DNA from: Candidatus Gastranaerophilales bacterium
GTDB lineage: Bacteria > Cyanobacteriota > Vampirovibrionia > Gastranaerophilales > Gastranaerophilaceae
Length of the DNA: 64,000 nucleotides
Reading direction: 5' to 3'
Assembly: GCA_900768915.1 (NCBI GenBank)
Contig: CAAGEQ010000010.1
Location: forward strand, 48,169-112,168
Both the position numbers and the translations under genes were made by a program. Each line of letters opens with the position of its first letter. The stretch's first letter is position 1. The notes beneath the pieces were generated by a model. It had not been told where the DNA came from and made no database searches. It saw only the letters and a list, made by a program, of their open reading frames with translations. This document shows, piece by piece, positions 46,396 to 55,267 of the stretch.

Positions 46396-47637
46396 ATGGT
46401 TAAAGCTGTTTCTTTCGGTAATCCGTTAAGAAAATTATATAATTGTTTAAAAAATCAAAAGAAACCGAAATCTCAATATGAACTTTTGGAGAAAACTAAA
46501 AATTTGCCAGTAAAAAATTTTCCTGCTGGTTCTTGGACTTTGCCTGTTGGGGCTAAGACATTTACTAGGGTTCAGATTGGTAAAAAATTAGATGAAAGTT
46601 ATCATAGAGAAGTTGTTACTTTTTATGATGATAAAAATAAAATAATAAAAAGGTGCTTTAAGGGCACTGGTATGAATAAGAAAATTAGAGAGTATGAATA
46701 TGATTTTACATTACCACCAAAAAATACGGATATTGGTGGTGCTTATGGTGTTAATATTAGAAGAATAAAAACAAAAGAGGCATTTCCGGAATCTTATGAT
46801 GTATCAAATTATTTTGTATGGACTGATACGGTAAATGAAGAACAGTTCGTTGCAATAATGTTTGATAAAAGGAGAGGAGCAAAACTTGCACGAAAAATAC
46901 ATATAAATAAAAACGAATACTCTTATGGAGAAGATTTAGATGGGATTAAAGCGACTTGTATTGAGTATCCAATAAATTTAGGTTTTGAACCTAAAACTAA
47001 TAAAAAAGTTTTATCTGTTGATATTTCAGTTTCTAATAACAATGTTAACAATACACGAATCAATTCTGAAACAAATGTTAAGGTTGATGAAAATGATGTG
47101 TTTTTACCTTATCGATTGATGTTAGGTAAAGGAAAACAAGAAAGATTAGCACAATATTTTTTGAATAAAAAAGGGCTTGGAGATAAAGGTATTTTTATAG
47201 AAACTAATCCAGAAAGAGTTCAAGGAAATGCATCTGCGTATTTTTCATCATCTAGTAGGGAAATCGTTTTTAAAAATGTATTATTGGGATATCACCCAGT
47301 TAGGACTGCTGCTCATGAAGCAGAGCATGCTTATCAGCATTGTCAGGTTGGTCGTTTAGGAAGAGCTGAGACTGCTTATGAAAAAGAGTGTGCATTAACA
47401 AAAGGTAATCTAACAAATATTTCTGAAATAGAAGAAGCCATAAAATATGCTGATGCAAGAAAATGTTATCCTGATACAATTGGGATAGAAGATTTAAGTA
47501 AATGCAAAGAATATAAAGAAAATTATCTAGAGATTAAAGCAAATGAAGCAGGTGCTAATGCTTTAAAAATTTATGAAGTAGGTAGAACGGCATTAAAAAA
47601 TATTTTCAAATTTGTAACTAGTTATAATTCTTTTTAG
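46396..47637 (+). CDS. Putative zinc metallopeptidase (HEAEH) with AVSFGN N-terminus
   Basis: A zinc-binding helix is visible at residues 307-311 in RTAAHEAEHAYQHCQ, the HExxH signature of zincins. A possible third ligand is Glu384 in ANEAGANALKI. The N-terminal 250 residues match nothing I know. The opening MVKAVSFGN resembles the hydrophobic-S-F-x-G element of other proteins in this window but lacks the spacer residue. There is no signal peptide. The ribosome site is weak (GGTG). It follows the long palindrome by 30 bases. Confidence 0.7.
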   Translation: MVKAVSFGNPLRKLYNCLKNQKKPKSQYELLEKTKNLPVKNFPAGSWTLPVGAKTFTRVQIGKKLDESYHREVVTFYDDKNKIIKRCFKGTGMNKKIREYEYDFTLPPKNTDIGGAYGVNIRRIKTKEAFPESYDVSNYFVWTDTVNEEQFVAIMFDKRRGAKLARKIHINKNEYSYGEDLDGIKATCIEYPINLGFEPKTNKKVLSVDISVSNNNVNNTRINSETNVKVDENDVFLPYRLMLGKGKQERLAQYFLNKKGLGDKGIFIETNPERVQGNASAYFSSSSREIVFKNVLLGYHPVRTAAHEAEHAYQHCQVGRLGRAETAYEKECALTKGNLTNISEIEEAIKYADARKCYPDTIGIEDLSKCKEYKENYLEIKANEAGANALKIYEVGRTALKNIFKFVTSYNSF

Positions 47638-47729
47638 TTTTTAAACTTCTGTTAAATAATTGTATAAAATAGTTTGTTTGATATAAAATAAAGAAAAATA
47701 GTGGAATAAGATAAAGGGAGAATATTAAT

Positions 47730-49100
47730 ATGGAACGTCAGCATCCTAAAGAACAAGATAAAATTCAACGTAGAAGTAATTTTGATGCAGTTGAAGAAAA
47801 TTTTACACCAGAACAAGCATTAGCAGAAGCATCAAGATGCTTGAATTGTAAAAATCCTCGTTGTGTGAAAGGTTGCCCTGTAAATATTCATATTCCTGAA
47901 TTTATACATGAAGTAAAAGAAGGTAATTTGGATAAGGCTGGTGAAATTATCCGTCAAACAAGTATGTTACCATCAGTTTGTGGTCGTGTTTGTCCACAAG
48001 AAAGACAATGTGAAGGTAATTGTGTATTAGGTATTAAAGGTGAAGCAGTTGCTATTGGTGCTTTAGAAAGATATGTCGGTGATAATACATCTGCTAAACA
48101 AACTGAAATTAAACCATCTGGTAAAAAGGTTGCTGTAGTTGGTTCAGGTTGTGCAGGTATTACAGCAGCATCTGATTTGAGAAAAGCAGGTCATGAAGTT
48201 GTTGTATTTGAAGCATTACACAAATTAGGTGGTGTACTTAGATATGGTATTCCTCCATTCCGTTTACCAAGAGTTGTTCTTGATAAAGAAATTGATAACT
48301 TAAAGGCAATGGGTGTTGAATTTAAGAAAAATGTTATTGTTGGTAAATCAATTACATTAAAACAACTTCAAGAAGATGGTTTTGATGCAATCTTTATTTG
48401 TTCAGGTGCTGGTCTTCCAAAAATGATGAGAATTCCTGGTGAAAACTTGAATGGTGTTTTCTCTGCAAATGAATTCTTGACTCGTGTAAACCTTATGCAA
48501 GCGAATGATGAAACTACTGCTACACCACTTAAAGTTGGTAAAAAAGTTGCAGTTATCGGTGGTGGTAATGTTGCAATGGACGCAGCTAGAACTTCTGTTC
48601 GTGTAGGTTTTGAAGAAGTTTATATTGTATATAGAAGAACTGAAAAAGAACTTCCTGCTCGTTTGGAAGAAATTAGACATGCCAAAGAAGAAGGTGTTGT
48701 ATTCAAATTCTTACATTCACCTGTTGAAATTTTAGATAAAGATGGTTATGTTGCTGGCATGAAGTTTGAGTTATGTGAACTTGGTGAACCTGATGAATCA
48801 GGACGTAGAAAACCTGTTGGTACTGGCGAATATGTTGTATTAGATGTTGATACTGTAATTGTTGCATTAGGTACTGGTCCTAATCCAATTATTCAATCTT
48901 CAGCACATGATGATGGTATTGATTTCGATACTGATAAGAGAGGCTATTTCACTGTTGATGAAGAAACTCGTGAAACATCTGTTTCAAAAATCTTTGCAGG
49001 TGGTGATGTTGCTCCAGTAGGAACGTCAAATGCTATTAATGCTATGGGTGCAGGTAAGAAAGCAGCAAAAGCAATCAATGAATATCTTGCAAAAATATAG
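47730..49100 (+). CDS. gltA: NADPH-dependent glutamate synthase, homotetrameric GltA type (GltD-like flavoprotein)
   Basis: The N-terminal Fe-S domain has CLNCKNPRCVKGCPVNIHI and CGRVCPQERQCEGNCV, giving two [4Fe-4S] clusters. An FAD-binding VVGSGCAGITAASDLRKAG, the NADPH-binding VIGGGNVAMDAARTSVRVG and the closing FAGGDV motif follow. At 456 residues it fits the stand-alone form found in anaerobes, or the NfnB subunit; no NfnA gene is adjacent, which favours GltA. An AAGGGAG site precedes the ATG. Confidence 0.92.
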   Translation: MERQHPKEQDKIQRRSNFDAVEENFTPEQALAEASRCLNCKNPRCVKGCPVNIHIPEFIHEVKEGNLDKAGEIIRQTSMLPSVCGRVCPQERQCEGNCVLGIKGEAVAIGALERYVGDNTSAKQTEIKPSGKKVAVVGSGCAGITAASDLRKAGHEVVVFEALHKLGGVLRYGIPPFRLPRVVLDKEIDNLKAMGVEFKKNVIVGKSITLKQLQEDGFDAIFICSGAGLPKMMRIPGENLNGVFSANEFLTRVNLMQANDETTATPLKVGKKVAVIGGGNVAMDAARTSVRVGFEEVYIVYRRTEKELPARLEEIRHAKEEGVVFKFLHSPVEILDKDGYVAGMKFELCELGEPDESGRRKPVGTGEYVVLDVDTVIVALGTGPNPIIQSSAHDDGIDFDTDKRGYFTVDEETRETSVSKIFAGGDVAPVGTSNAINAMGAGKKAAKAINEYLAKI

Positions 49101-50166
49101 TATAAAAGTTTTAACAATATTTTGTATAATACAGGCATTATTTTTGATGCCTGTATTTGCAATTGATTTGGATTCTACTGTTAATGATAGTTCAAGAAAG
49201 AATTATACAGTTCCTAAAAAAACTGTGCAACCAAATATTGAAACGACAAAACAAATTACAAATACTGTTCAATCTGGTGCAAAATCTGTCATAGAAGTTG
49301 TACCACAAACACCAGTATCTACTCAAGTAATAGAAAAAACAGTTTTACCAGCAGTTCCAGCATTGCCTCAAAAGGCATATAGTTCTACTGCTGCTCATAC
49401 AAATACTCAATATAGCGGTAAAGTTCCTAATGCTGATGCAATTATTCCTTGTTCAAACATAAAAGTTGGTGATTTGATTATTGATGAATCTTATGCAAAG
49501 AAAAAGCCTACTATTGTAACAACATCAAAACAAAAAACTGTTACTTATCAACCATCTAAAAAAACAATTGCTAGTGCAAACTATCGTTATGTAAAATTAC
49601 CACAAGGTACTCAAATTAGAGCGATTAATTCTTCTAAAATTACAGATTATATGTTCGAGGGACAAAAATTAACGTTCTTGACTACTCAAGAAATTTATAC
49701 TCCGTATTTTAGAATTCCTGCAAAAACGAAATTAACAGCAAAAATAGTTGATTCTCATAGACCTCAAATGTCTTGTAATGGTGGTTTGGTTGCATTTAGA
49801 ATCGTTTCAGCACAGATTAATGGTTATACTCAACCATTAAATGCTGGTATTATAAAAATAAAAACAGATAGAGTTTATTTTAGTAATTTGAAAGGTAATC
49901 ATACATATTGGAAAACGACCTGTAAAAAGGCTAAATGGGGACAGAAAATATTTACAAAATGGTCTAGAACATCTTCTAAGTTGGCATCAAAAGGACCTGC
50001 AATAATATTGTCACCATTCCCTTATTTGGGTGGTTGTGTATTGGCTGCTGCAAGTACAGTAACTTCACCAGTTACTGCATTGTTAGGTAAAGGTGGAAGT
50101 CTTGTTGTACCAGCAAATACTACGTTTACTATAAAATTATATGAGGATGCGAAGATAAGATACTAA
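49078..50166 (+). CDS. Exported protein of unknown function
   Basis: A signal peptide of about 30 residues (LTIFCIIQALFLMPVFA before the mature IDLDS) directs this protein across the membrane. The first half is Thr/Pro/Ser-rich and probably unstructured; residues about 150-361 contain IRAINSSKITDYMFEGQKL and PSPFPYLGG-type stretches but match no family I know. The start at 49078 overlaps the gltA end by 23 bases and lacks a clear ribosome site, so translational coupling is possible. Further upstream in-frame starts would run deep into gltA. Confidence 0.65.
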   Translation: MNILQKYSIKVLTIFCIIQALFLMPVFAIDLDSTVNDSSRKNYTVPKKTVQPNIETTKQITNTVQSGAKSVIEVVPQTPVSTQVIEKTVLPAVPALPQKAYSSTAAHTNTQYSGKVPNADAIIPCSNIKVGDLIIDESYAKKKPTIVTTSKQKTVTYQPSKKTIASANYRYVKLPQGTQIRAINSSKITDYMFEGQKLTFLTTQEIYTPYFRIPAKTKLTAKIVDSHRPQMSCNGGLVAFRIVSAQINGYTQPLNAGIIKIKTDRVYFSNLKGNHTYWKTTCKKAKWGQKIFTKWSRTSSKLASKGPAIILSPFPYLGGCVLAAASTVTSPVTALLGKGGSLVVPANTTFTIKLYEDAKIRY

Positions 50167-50169
50167 GTA

Positions 50170-50589
50170 TTACATATCCATCATGAAACTTGGTACATCG
50201 GTGTGCATAGCAACTTCGTCTGCATCTTGTAGTAAACCAACTGTGATTTTTTGTTGTTTTTGTAGGCTTTTTATTTCTGCTGAAACGTTACCATTGAAAA
50301 TGTTTTCATTTGCTTCAAAATAATCAATAATAGGCTTGATTGGTGCCATTGCTAAATCTTGGAATGTCTTTTTGATTAAAGTTTGAGTTCTAACACCAAT
50401 AGGGTTTTGTGGAACTCTAACATTTAAACCAAATGGTCTTGGAGCACGTTTCCAACTGTGTGAATATTCAGTACTGTTCGCACCAGCACCGTTAACTTTT
50501 TCAATGTTAGTATTGTTGGATACTTGATATTGATTATTATATGATGCTGATGAATCACCAGCATTTAAGTTGTTAAACATTTCTGCCAT
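50170..50589 (-). CDS. Conserved-looking small protein of unknown function
   Basis: This 139-residue soluble protein has an Asn/Ser-rich first 45 residues and a helical remainder with FGLNVRVPQNPIGVRTQ and PIKPIIDYFEANENIF. It ends in Met-rich PSFMMDM. No domain is recognised and no signal peptide is present. A weak AGGGAT site lies before the ATG. It converges on the upstream exported-protein gene with a three-base gap and is divergent from the gene at 50796. Codon use is like that of neighbouring genes, which supports it being real. Confidence 0.6.
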   Translation of the reverse strand: MAEMFNNLNAGDSSASYNNQYQVSNNTNIEKVNGAGANSTEYSHSWKRAPRPFGLNVRVPQNPIGVRTQTLIKKTFQDLAMAPIKPIIDYFEANENIFNGNVSAEIKSLQKQQKITVGLLQDADEVAMHTDVPSFMMDM

Positions 50590-50737
50590 AATATTTATCC
50601 CTAATTACATTATGTAACTACGGCTCCCTTCTATTGAATCTTTAATAAAATCTTTCAATTTTTCAGTTTTTGTTACAAATATTTACAGTAAAAATATTTT
50701 AAAGAAAAAATGTTTATATTTTAAAATGATAAAATTT

Positions 50738-50765
50738 TTGTCTTTAAAAAAAATATTGTTATAAT
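50738..50765 (+). promoter_or_regulatory. Promoter of the exported HExxH protein gene
   Basis: TTGTCT (50738-50743) and TATAAT (50760-50765) are 16 bases apart, about 30 bases upstream of the ATG at 50796. The rest of the spacer from 50590 is AT-rich with no other clear element. Confidence 0.6.
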
Positions 50766-50795
50766 ATTAAGTATGGATAAATGGAGTGAGTTGTT

Positions 50796-51464
50796 ATGAA
50801 AAAGTTATTGATATTATCATTATGCATAATAATGTTAGGTTTACCGTCTTTTGCAAAAAAGACAATTCCAGTTCCTCCTAGTGTGAAGTTGCCTGCAAAG
50901 TATTCACAAACTTACATTGATAATATTGCAGATGAATATAATAGTGTTACAAATAATGAGTTATTATTTGTTGCATTAGATATGTTAAAGGGTACAGATG
51001 GGGATTTTTCAAGAAAAGCAATTCTTGGTTATAATTTGAGTGGTTATCCAATTAAAATTGAATTTAAAGATTTAGCATCTGTAAACAAAGCCTATGCGAA
51101 CTTTGATGCTGTTGGTTGGAAACGTAAGAAAAAGTTGTTTATATATATAAATCCTAAACATCAAGCAGCACCTCCTGCTGCATTGGCTGCGTTATTATCA
51201 CATGAAGCCTTGCATCAAGATGAATATAATTCATTGAGTGAAGAAACTTTTGCTTGGACAATGGAAGCAGTTGTTTGGATCGATTTATTAGAAATTTATC
51301 CTGAATGTAATGTCGAAAGTAATGCTCTTGTTAAACGTGAGAATACTTTGAAAAAATTGTTTGAAAAGGGTAATAATTCTCCAAAATATATTAAAAAATC
51401 TGTTTATCAAAATAAAGGTTATCAGGGTTTACCATTAACTTCTCCAGGTTTTCAAGAATTGTAG
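50796..51464 (+). CDS. Exported putative zinc metallopeptidase
   Basis: A signal peptide (MKKLLILSLCIIMLGLPSFA) is followed by about 200 residues with HEALH at residues 136-140 in LLSHEALHQDEYNSLSEE, the HExxH zinc-binding pattern. Glu residues just after it could be the third ligand. The catalytic class is not otherwise defined. An exported hydrolase acting on peptidoglycan-linked or periplasmic proteins is a fair guess. GGAGTGAG lies before the ATG. The grpE gene follows after 98 bases. Confidence 0.8.
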   Translation: MKKLLILSLCIIMLGLPSFAKKTIPVPPSVKLPAKYSQTYIDNIADEYNSVTNNELLFVALDMLKGTDGDFSRKAILGYNLSGYPIKIEFKDLASVNKAYANFDAVGWKRKKKLFIYINPKHQAAPPAALAALLSHEALHQDEYNSLSEETFAWTMEAVVWIDLLEIYPECNVESNALVKRENTLKKLFEKGNNSPKYIKKSVYQNKGYQGLPLTSPGFQEL

Positions 51465-51562
51465 TTTTGTATAGTCAATCATTAAGAAAAAGTAAACTTT
51501 TCTTGTATATCGCCCTTGATAAACTATAATATAATTGTAAAATATTGTAGGGGGAGGTTATT

Positions 51563-52120
51563 ATGTCTAATCCTTTTAAACAAGATGACGCAGATGAAAA
51601 TATAGAAACTCAAGATGTTGCAGTTGAAGAAGTTTCAACTGAAGAACAACAAGTTGAAGAAAATGTTGATGAAAAATCAGATTGGCAAAAAAAATATGAA
51701 GAGTTAAATAATCAATATATTAGACTTGCTGCTGATTTTGATAATTATAGAAAACGTCAAGCACAAGAACGTGAAAATTTATTGAAATATGGTGCTGAAA
51801 ATACTTTGAAAAAGATATTAGAAGTTCTTGATAATTTTGAACGTGGTGCAAAAGCAAATGAAACTGTTGAAGATTGTGAAAAGGTTAAAGAAAGTTTTAA
51901 TCTTATCCATAAGCAACTTATTGATGTTTTGACAAAATCTGGTTTGGAATTAATTGATGCTCAAGGTCAAGAATTTGATCCTAATTTCCATGAAGCAGTT
52001 ATGCAAACTCCAACAAATGATTATCCGGAACATACAATTATTGCAGAATTACAAAAAGGTTATAAGATGGGAGACCGTGTTCTTCGCCCTGCATTAGTTA
52101 ATGTGGCTACAGCAGAATAA
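51563..52120 (+). CDS. grpE: GrpE nucleotide exchange factor
   Basis: This DnaK co-chaperone speeds ADP release. An acidic, unstructured N-terminus (about 45 residues) precedes a long helix (YEELNNQYIRLAADFDNYRKRQAQE) and the beta domain ending VMQTPTNDYPEHTI and GYKMGDRVLRPALVNVA, all typical. The GGGGGAGG ribosome site is strong. dnaJ starts 15 bases later. No dnaK or hrcA is in the window, and no CIRCE dyad is seen upstream. Confidence 0.97.
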   Translation: MSNPFKQDDADENIETQDVAVEEVSTEEQQVEENVDEKSDWQKKYEELNNQYIRLAADFDNYRKRQAQERENLLKYGAENTLKKILEVLDNFERGAKANETVEDCEKVKESFNLIHKQLIDVLTKSGLELIDAQGQEFDPNFHEAVMQTPTNDYPEHTIIAELQKGYKMGDRVLRPALVNVATAE

Positions 52121-52135
52121 TATAAAGAGAAAACG

Positions 52136-53260
52136 ATGACGGATTATTATGAAATACTTGGTGTGTCAAAAGACGCAACAAAAGATGAGATAAAAAGTGC
52201 TTTTCGTAAGATGGCAAGAAAGTTGCACCCAGATGTTAACAAAGCACCTGATGCAGAAGAAAAATTTAAAGAATTAGGTAAAGCATACGAAACTTTAATG
52301 GACGATAACAAACGTTCTACTTATGATAGATTTGGTGAAGAAGGTCTAAATAATGCTGGATTTAGTTCTCAAGGCCCATTCGCTGAAGGTTTTGGTGATT
52401 TGAATGATATATTTGAATCATTCTTTGGTGGTTTTGGTTTTGGGGGAAGTCGTCATGTCGATCCAAATGCTCCTCAACGTGGAGAAAATTTAAGACTTGA
52501 TGTAGAAATTGAGTTTGAAGAGGCTGTATTTGGTGTAGAAAAAGAAATCAAAATTGATCATTTAGAAGTATGCGAAACTTGTCATGGTACTGGTGCAAAA
52601 GAAGGTTCTGAACCTGTTACTTGTACAGTTTGTGGTGGACGTGGGCAAGTTCAACAATCTACTCGAACTATTTTGGGTAATATTTCTCAAATAATTACTT
52701 GTCCAAAATGTCACGGTAAAGGTAAAATTATTGCTGAGCCTTGTAAGGATTGTAAGGGTGAAGGTAGAAAAGAAGTTGAGAAGAAAATAGAAATTAAGAT
52801 TCCTCAAGGTGTTGATAATGGTTCTAAAATGAGATTATCACACGAGGGTGATGCTGGTATAAATGGTGGGCCGGCAGGTGATTTGTATGTAGTAATTCAT
52901 GTTAAACCTTCTGAATATTATCATAGAGAAGATATGAATGTTTATACAAATACTGTTATTACTCCATCACAAGCAGCATTGGGTGATAGTGTAGAAATTA
53001 AAACTCTTGATGGACAAAAATCAATTAGCATTCCCGCAGGTTTACAAAGCGGTGATAAAATAAAAATTAAAGGTGCCGGTGTGCCTAGTATTGCTAATCA
53101 TTCCATGAGAGGTGATCATATTGTTATTGTAACTGTAAAAACACCAACTCATATTTCAAATGAAGAAAAAGCATTATATGAAAAGTTGTATGAACTCCAA
53201 AACGGAAAGAAACGTGAAAAACAATCCGTTAAAGAAAAAATAAAAGGAGCTTTTAGATGA
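52136..53260 (+). CDS. dnaJ: DnaJ chaperone
   Basis: The J domain holds the HPD motif (KLHPDVNKA) that activates DnaK. A Gly/Phe-rich linker follows, then four zinc-binding CxxCxGxG repeats (CETCHGTG, CTVCGGRG, CPKCHGKG, CKDCKGEG) and the C-terminal substrate domain. The 374-residue length is standard. It is coupled to grpE upstream, and its stop overlaps the ATG of the next gene by four bases. Confidence 0.98.
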   Translation: MTDYYEILGVSKDATKDEIKSAFRKMARKLHPDVNKAPDAEEKFKELGKAYETLMDDNKRSTYDRFGEEGLNNAGFSSQGPFAEGFGDLNDIFESFFGGFGFGGSRHVDPNAPQRGENLRLDVEIEFEEAVFGVEKEIKIDHLEVCETCHGTGAKEGSEPVTCTVCGGRGQVQQSTRTILGNISQIITCPKCHGKGKIIAEPCKDCKGEGRKEVEKKIEIKIPQGVDNGSKMRLSHEGDAGINGGPAGDLYVVIHVKPSEYYHREDMNVYTNTVITPSQAALGDSVEIKTLDGQKSISIPAGLQSGDKIKIKGAGVPSIANHSMRGDHIVIVTVKTPTHISNEEKALYEKLYELQNGKKREKQSVKEKIKGAFR

Positions 53261-54708
53261 TGAAAAAATTATTGGGAATATTTTTTGTTCTAGTATTGTC
53301 TGTGACATCTGTGTTTGCGGCGAAGTTGCCGACAGATGTTCAAGTATATTTGAAGAAGAATATTTCTGGTATTGATATTAGGTTCGACGGGGTTATAATT
53401 CTTCCAGATGGAACATTGTATCTTCCTCTTTATCCTGCATCATTTAAAAAGCCTGACAAATTAGAGATTGCTGAAACTTACCCTAGTGGTGTTGGTATCA
53501 ATGCAAAACCTGATGTTGTTATTTTTAATAATGATTTCGTATTATTAAAGGTTCTAACAAATGCTAATGGCAAAAAGACTGTTAAAAGATTTGATAAACC
53601 TCCAATTTTGGTTAAGACCGGTGTGTTGCCTCAAGATATGTTAGTGCCGAATGGTTTAATTATTCCAGAAAATCTGAAAGGAATTATTGGTAATTTAGAT
53701 ATTCAATTATCTCCAGAACAAGATATAAAAGTTGCTGCTGAAACTTTCACAAGTGCAAGAGTAAATGAAGCAAATAAGAATAGAAAATATACAAATTCTT
53801 CAACAGTTGCTCAATTAAAGGATAAAAATTTGTATATGGTAACAGCATATTCAAAGAATATATCTGTAGTTAATGGCGAATCTTTAAAAGCGGATTATGC
53901 ATTATCACAAGTTGCAACTCCAATTGATGCAAAACTTACTAAAGATGGTAAATTTTTGTTAGTAACTGCGTATGATAGTACTTTGGTTAATGTTATTTCA
54001 ATCGCTGATGATAGAATAATCAAACAACTTGATTTAACTACTCAAGGTGGTGAAATTGTTATGGATTATGCTAATAACAAGGCATTTATTGCATCGCCTA
54101 ATGCTTCTACGATTTATGTGTTAGATACATCTAATATGACACTTGTTCAAAGAATTAAAATCAATGGAATGTGTGAAAAATTGACTTTAAATGGTGATTA
54201 TTTATTATATGTTGATAAGTTGAGTGATAATGTTTGGTCTATGGAAATAGCAAATAATTATACTCTTAAGAATTTAGGTAATTTCCCAAATGTTTCAAAA
54301 GTGATATTTAATAATGGTATTGTATATCTTTCAAGTAGAACAAAAAATAGAATTGCTGTGTTAGATTATAATACAAAACAATTGTTAACAGAGTTTGAAA
54401 CAGTTGAAAAACCTATTGATATGCTGATACATAATAATTCATTATATATTTTGGGTGCAAAAGATAATAAAATTCAAGTTGTTAGTTTAGAAGATTGTGA
54501 ACCAGTTGGTATGATAAATATTGGTGGTGATGGATTTTCTACTAAATTTTGTCTTATACCTGAATCAAATTTAGTAATTGTATCTGATACAAAATTAAGT
54601 AAATATTCAATAATTGATTTGAATACAAATAAAGTTGTGAAAACAAATGGTACAGAATTACCTGTAAATAATATTATTGTAGGAAAGAAAATTAAGAAGA
54701 TAAATTAG
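53257..54708 (+). CDS. Exported beta-propeller-like protein
   Basis: A signal peptide (GIFFVLVLSVTSVFA) is followed by about 160 residues of unknown fold and then repeats of the YVTN/Lac-beta-propeller kind (VINVISIADDRIIKQLDL-like strands such as TLVNVISIADD, STIYVLDTSN and RIAVLDYNTK). Such domains usually bind proteins or ligands at the cell surface. AGGAG lies eight bases before the ATG. The overlap with the dnaJ stop places an exported protein in a chaperone operon, which is unusual. The O-methyltransferase gene follows immediately. Confidence 0.75.
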   Translation: MMKKLLGIFFVLVLSVTSVFAAKLPTDVQVYLKKNISGIDIRFDGVIILPDGTLYLPLYPASFKKPDKLEIAETYPSGVGINAKPDVVIFNNDFVLLKVLTNANGKKTVKRFDKPPILVKTGVLPQDMLVPNGLIIPENLKGIIGNLDIQLSPEQDIKVAAETFTSARVNEANKNRKYTNSSTVAQLKDKNLYMVTAYSKNISVVNGESLKADYALSQVATPIDAKLTKDGKFLLVTAYDSTLVNVISIADDRIIKQLDLTTQGGEIVMDYANNKAFIASPNASTIYVLDTSNMTLVQRIKINGMCEKLTLNGDYLLYVDKLSDNVWSMEIANNYTLKNLGNFPNVSKVIFNNGIVYLSSRTKNRIAVLDYNTKQLLTEFETVEKPIDMLIHNNSLYILGAKDNKIQVVSLEDCEPVGMINIGGDGFSTKFCLIPESNLVIVSDTKLSKYSIIDLNTNKVVKTNGTELPVNNIIVGKKIKKIN

Positions 54709-54709
54709 T

Positions 54710-55267
54710 ATGGATAAAGTATTAGAAGAAACTTTAAAAGAATTAGAAAAAACTCAAAAAGATTTTTGGAATGTAGCAAGACAAACTGGTAATTTTTTGA
54801 ATATGTTAGTAAAAATGAACAATTCAAAAAAAGTATTAGAAATAGGTACTTCTAATGGTTATTCTGGTTTATGGTTTTTGAATGCTTTAGAATATACAGA
54901 TGGACATTTAACAACTATAGAATTTTATGAAAAACGACAAAGTGTAGCGATTGAAAATTATAAAAAATGTGGTTTTGATGGTAGATTTACAGCATTACGT
55001 GGTTCTGCCTGTACTTTATTAGAATATCTGCCAGAAGATGCCATGTTCGATTTTATTTTTATTGATGCTAATAAAAAGGAATATATCAAAGATTTTGAAT
55101 TGATAAAACCTCATTTATTACCTCATTCAATTATTGCTGCTGATAATGTAAATTCTCATAGAGAAAAAGTTCAACCATTTTTAGATGCAATTTATGCAGA
55201 TGAAGATTTTCAGACAGAAATATTAGATTTACCTGCAGGTTTATCATTATCTTATAAATTAAGTTAA
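54710..55267 (+). CDS. Class I SAM-dependent O-methyltransferase (family 3)
   Basis: The SAM site VLEIGTSNGYSGLWFLNAL, the acidic ribose contact TTIEFYEKR, and FDFIFIDANKKEYI with the metal-binding Asp match the small catechol/caffeoyl-CoA O-methyltransferase family. The substrate is unknown. The gene lies one base after the propeller gene and ends overlapping the convergent bioY stop by four bases. Confidence 0.85.
   Translation: MDKVLEETLKELEKTQKDFWNVARQTGNFLNMLVKMNNSKKVLEIGTSNGYSGLWFLNALEYTDGHLTTIEFYEKRQSVAIENYKKCGFDGRFTALRGSACTLLEYLPEDAMFDFIFIDANKKEYIKDFELIKPHLLPHSIIAADNVNSHREKVQPFLDAIYADEDFQTEILDLPAGLSLSYKLS

Noticed and set aside
51465..51562. CIRCE operator upstream of grpE
   Set aside because: No TTAGCACTC-N9-GAGTGCTAA dyad is visible in the 98-base spacer.
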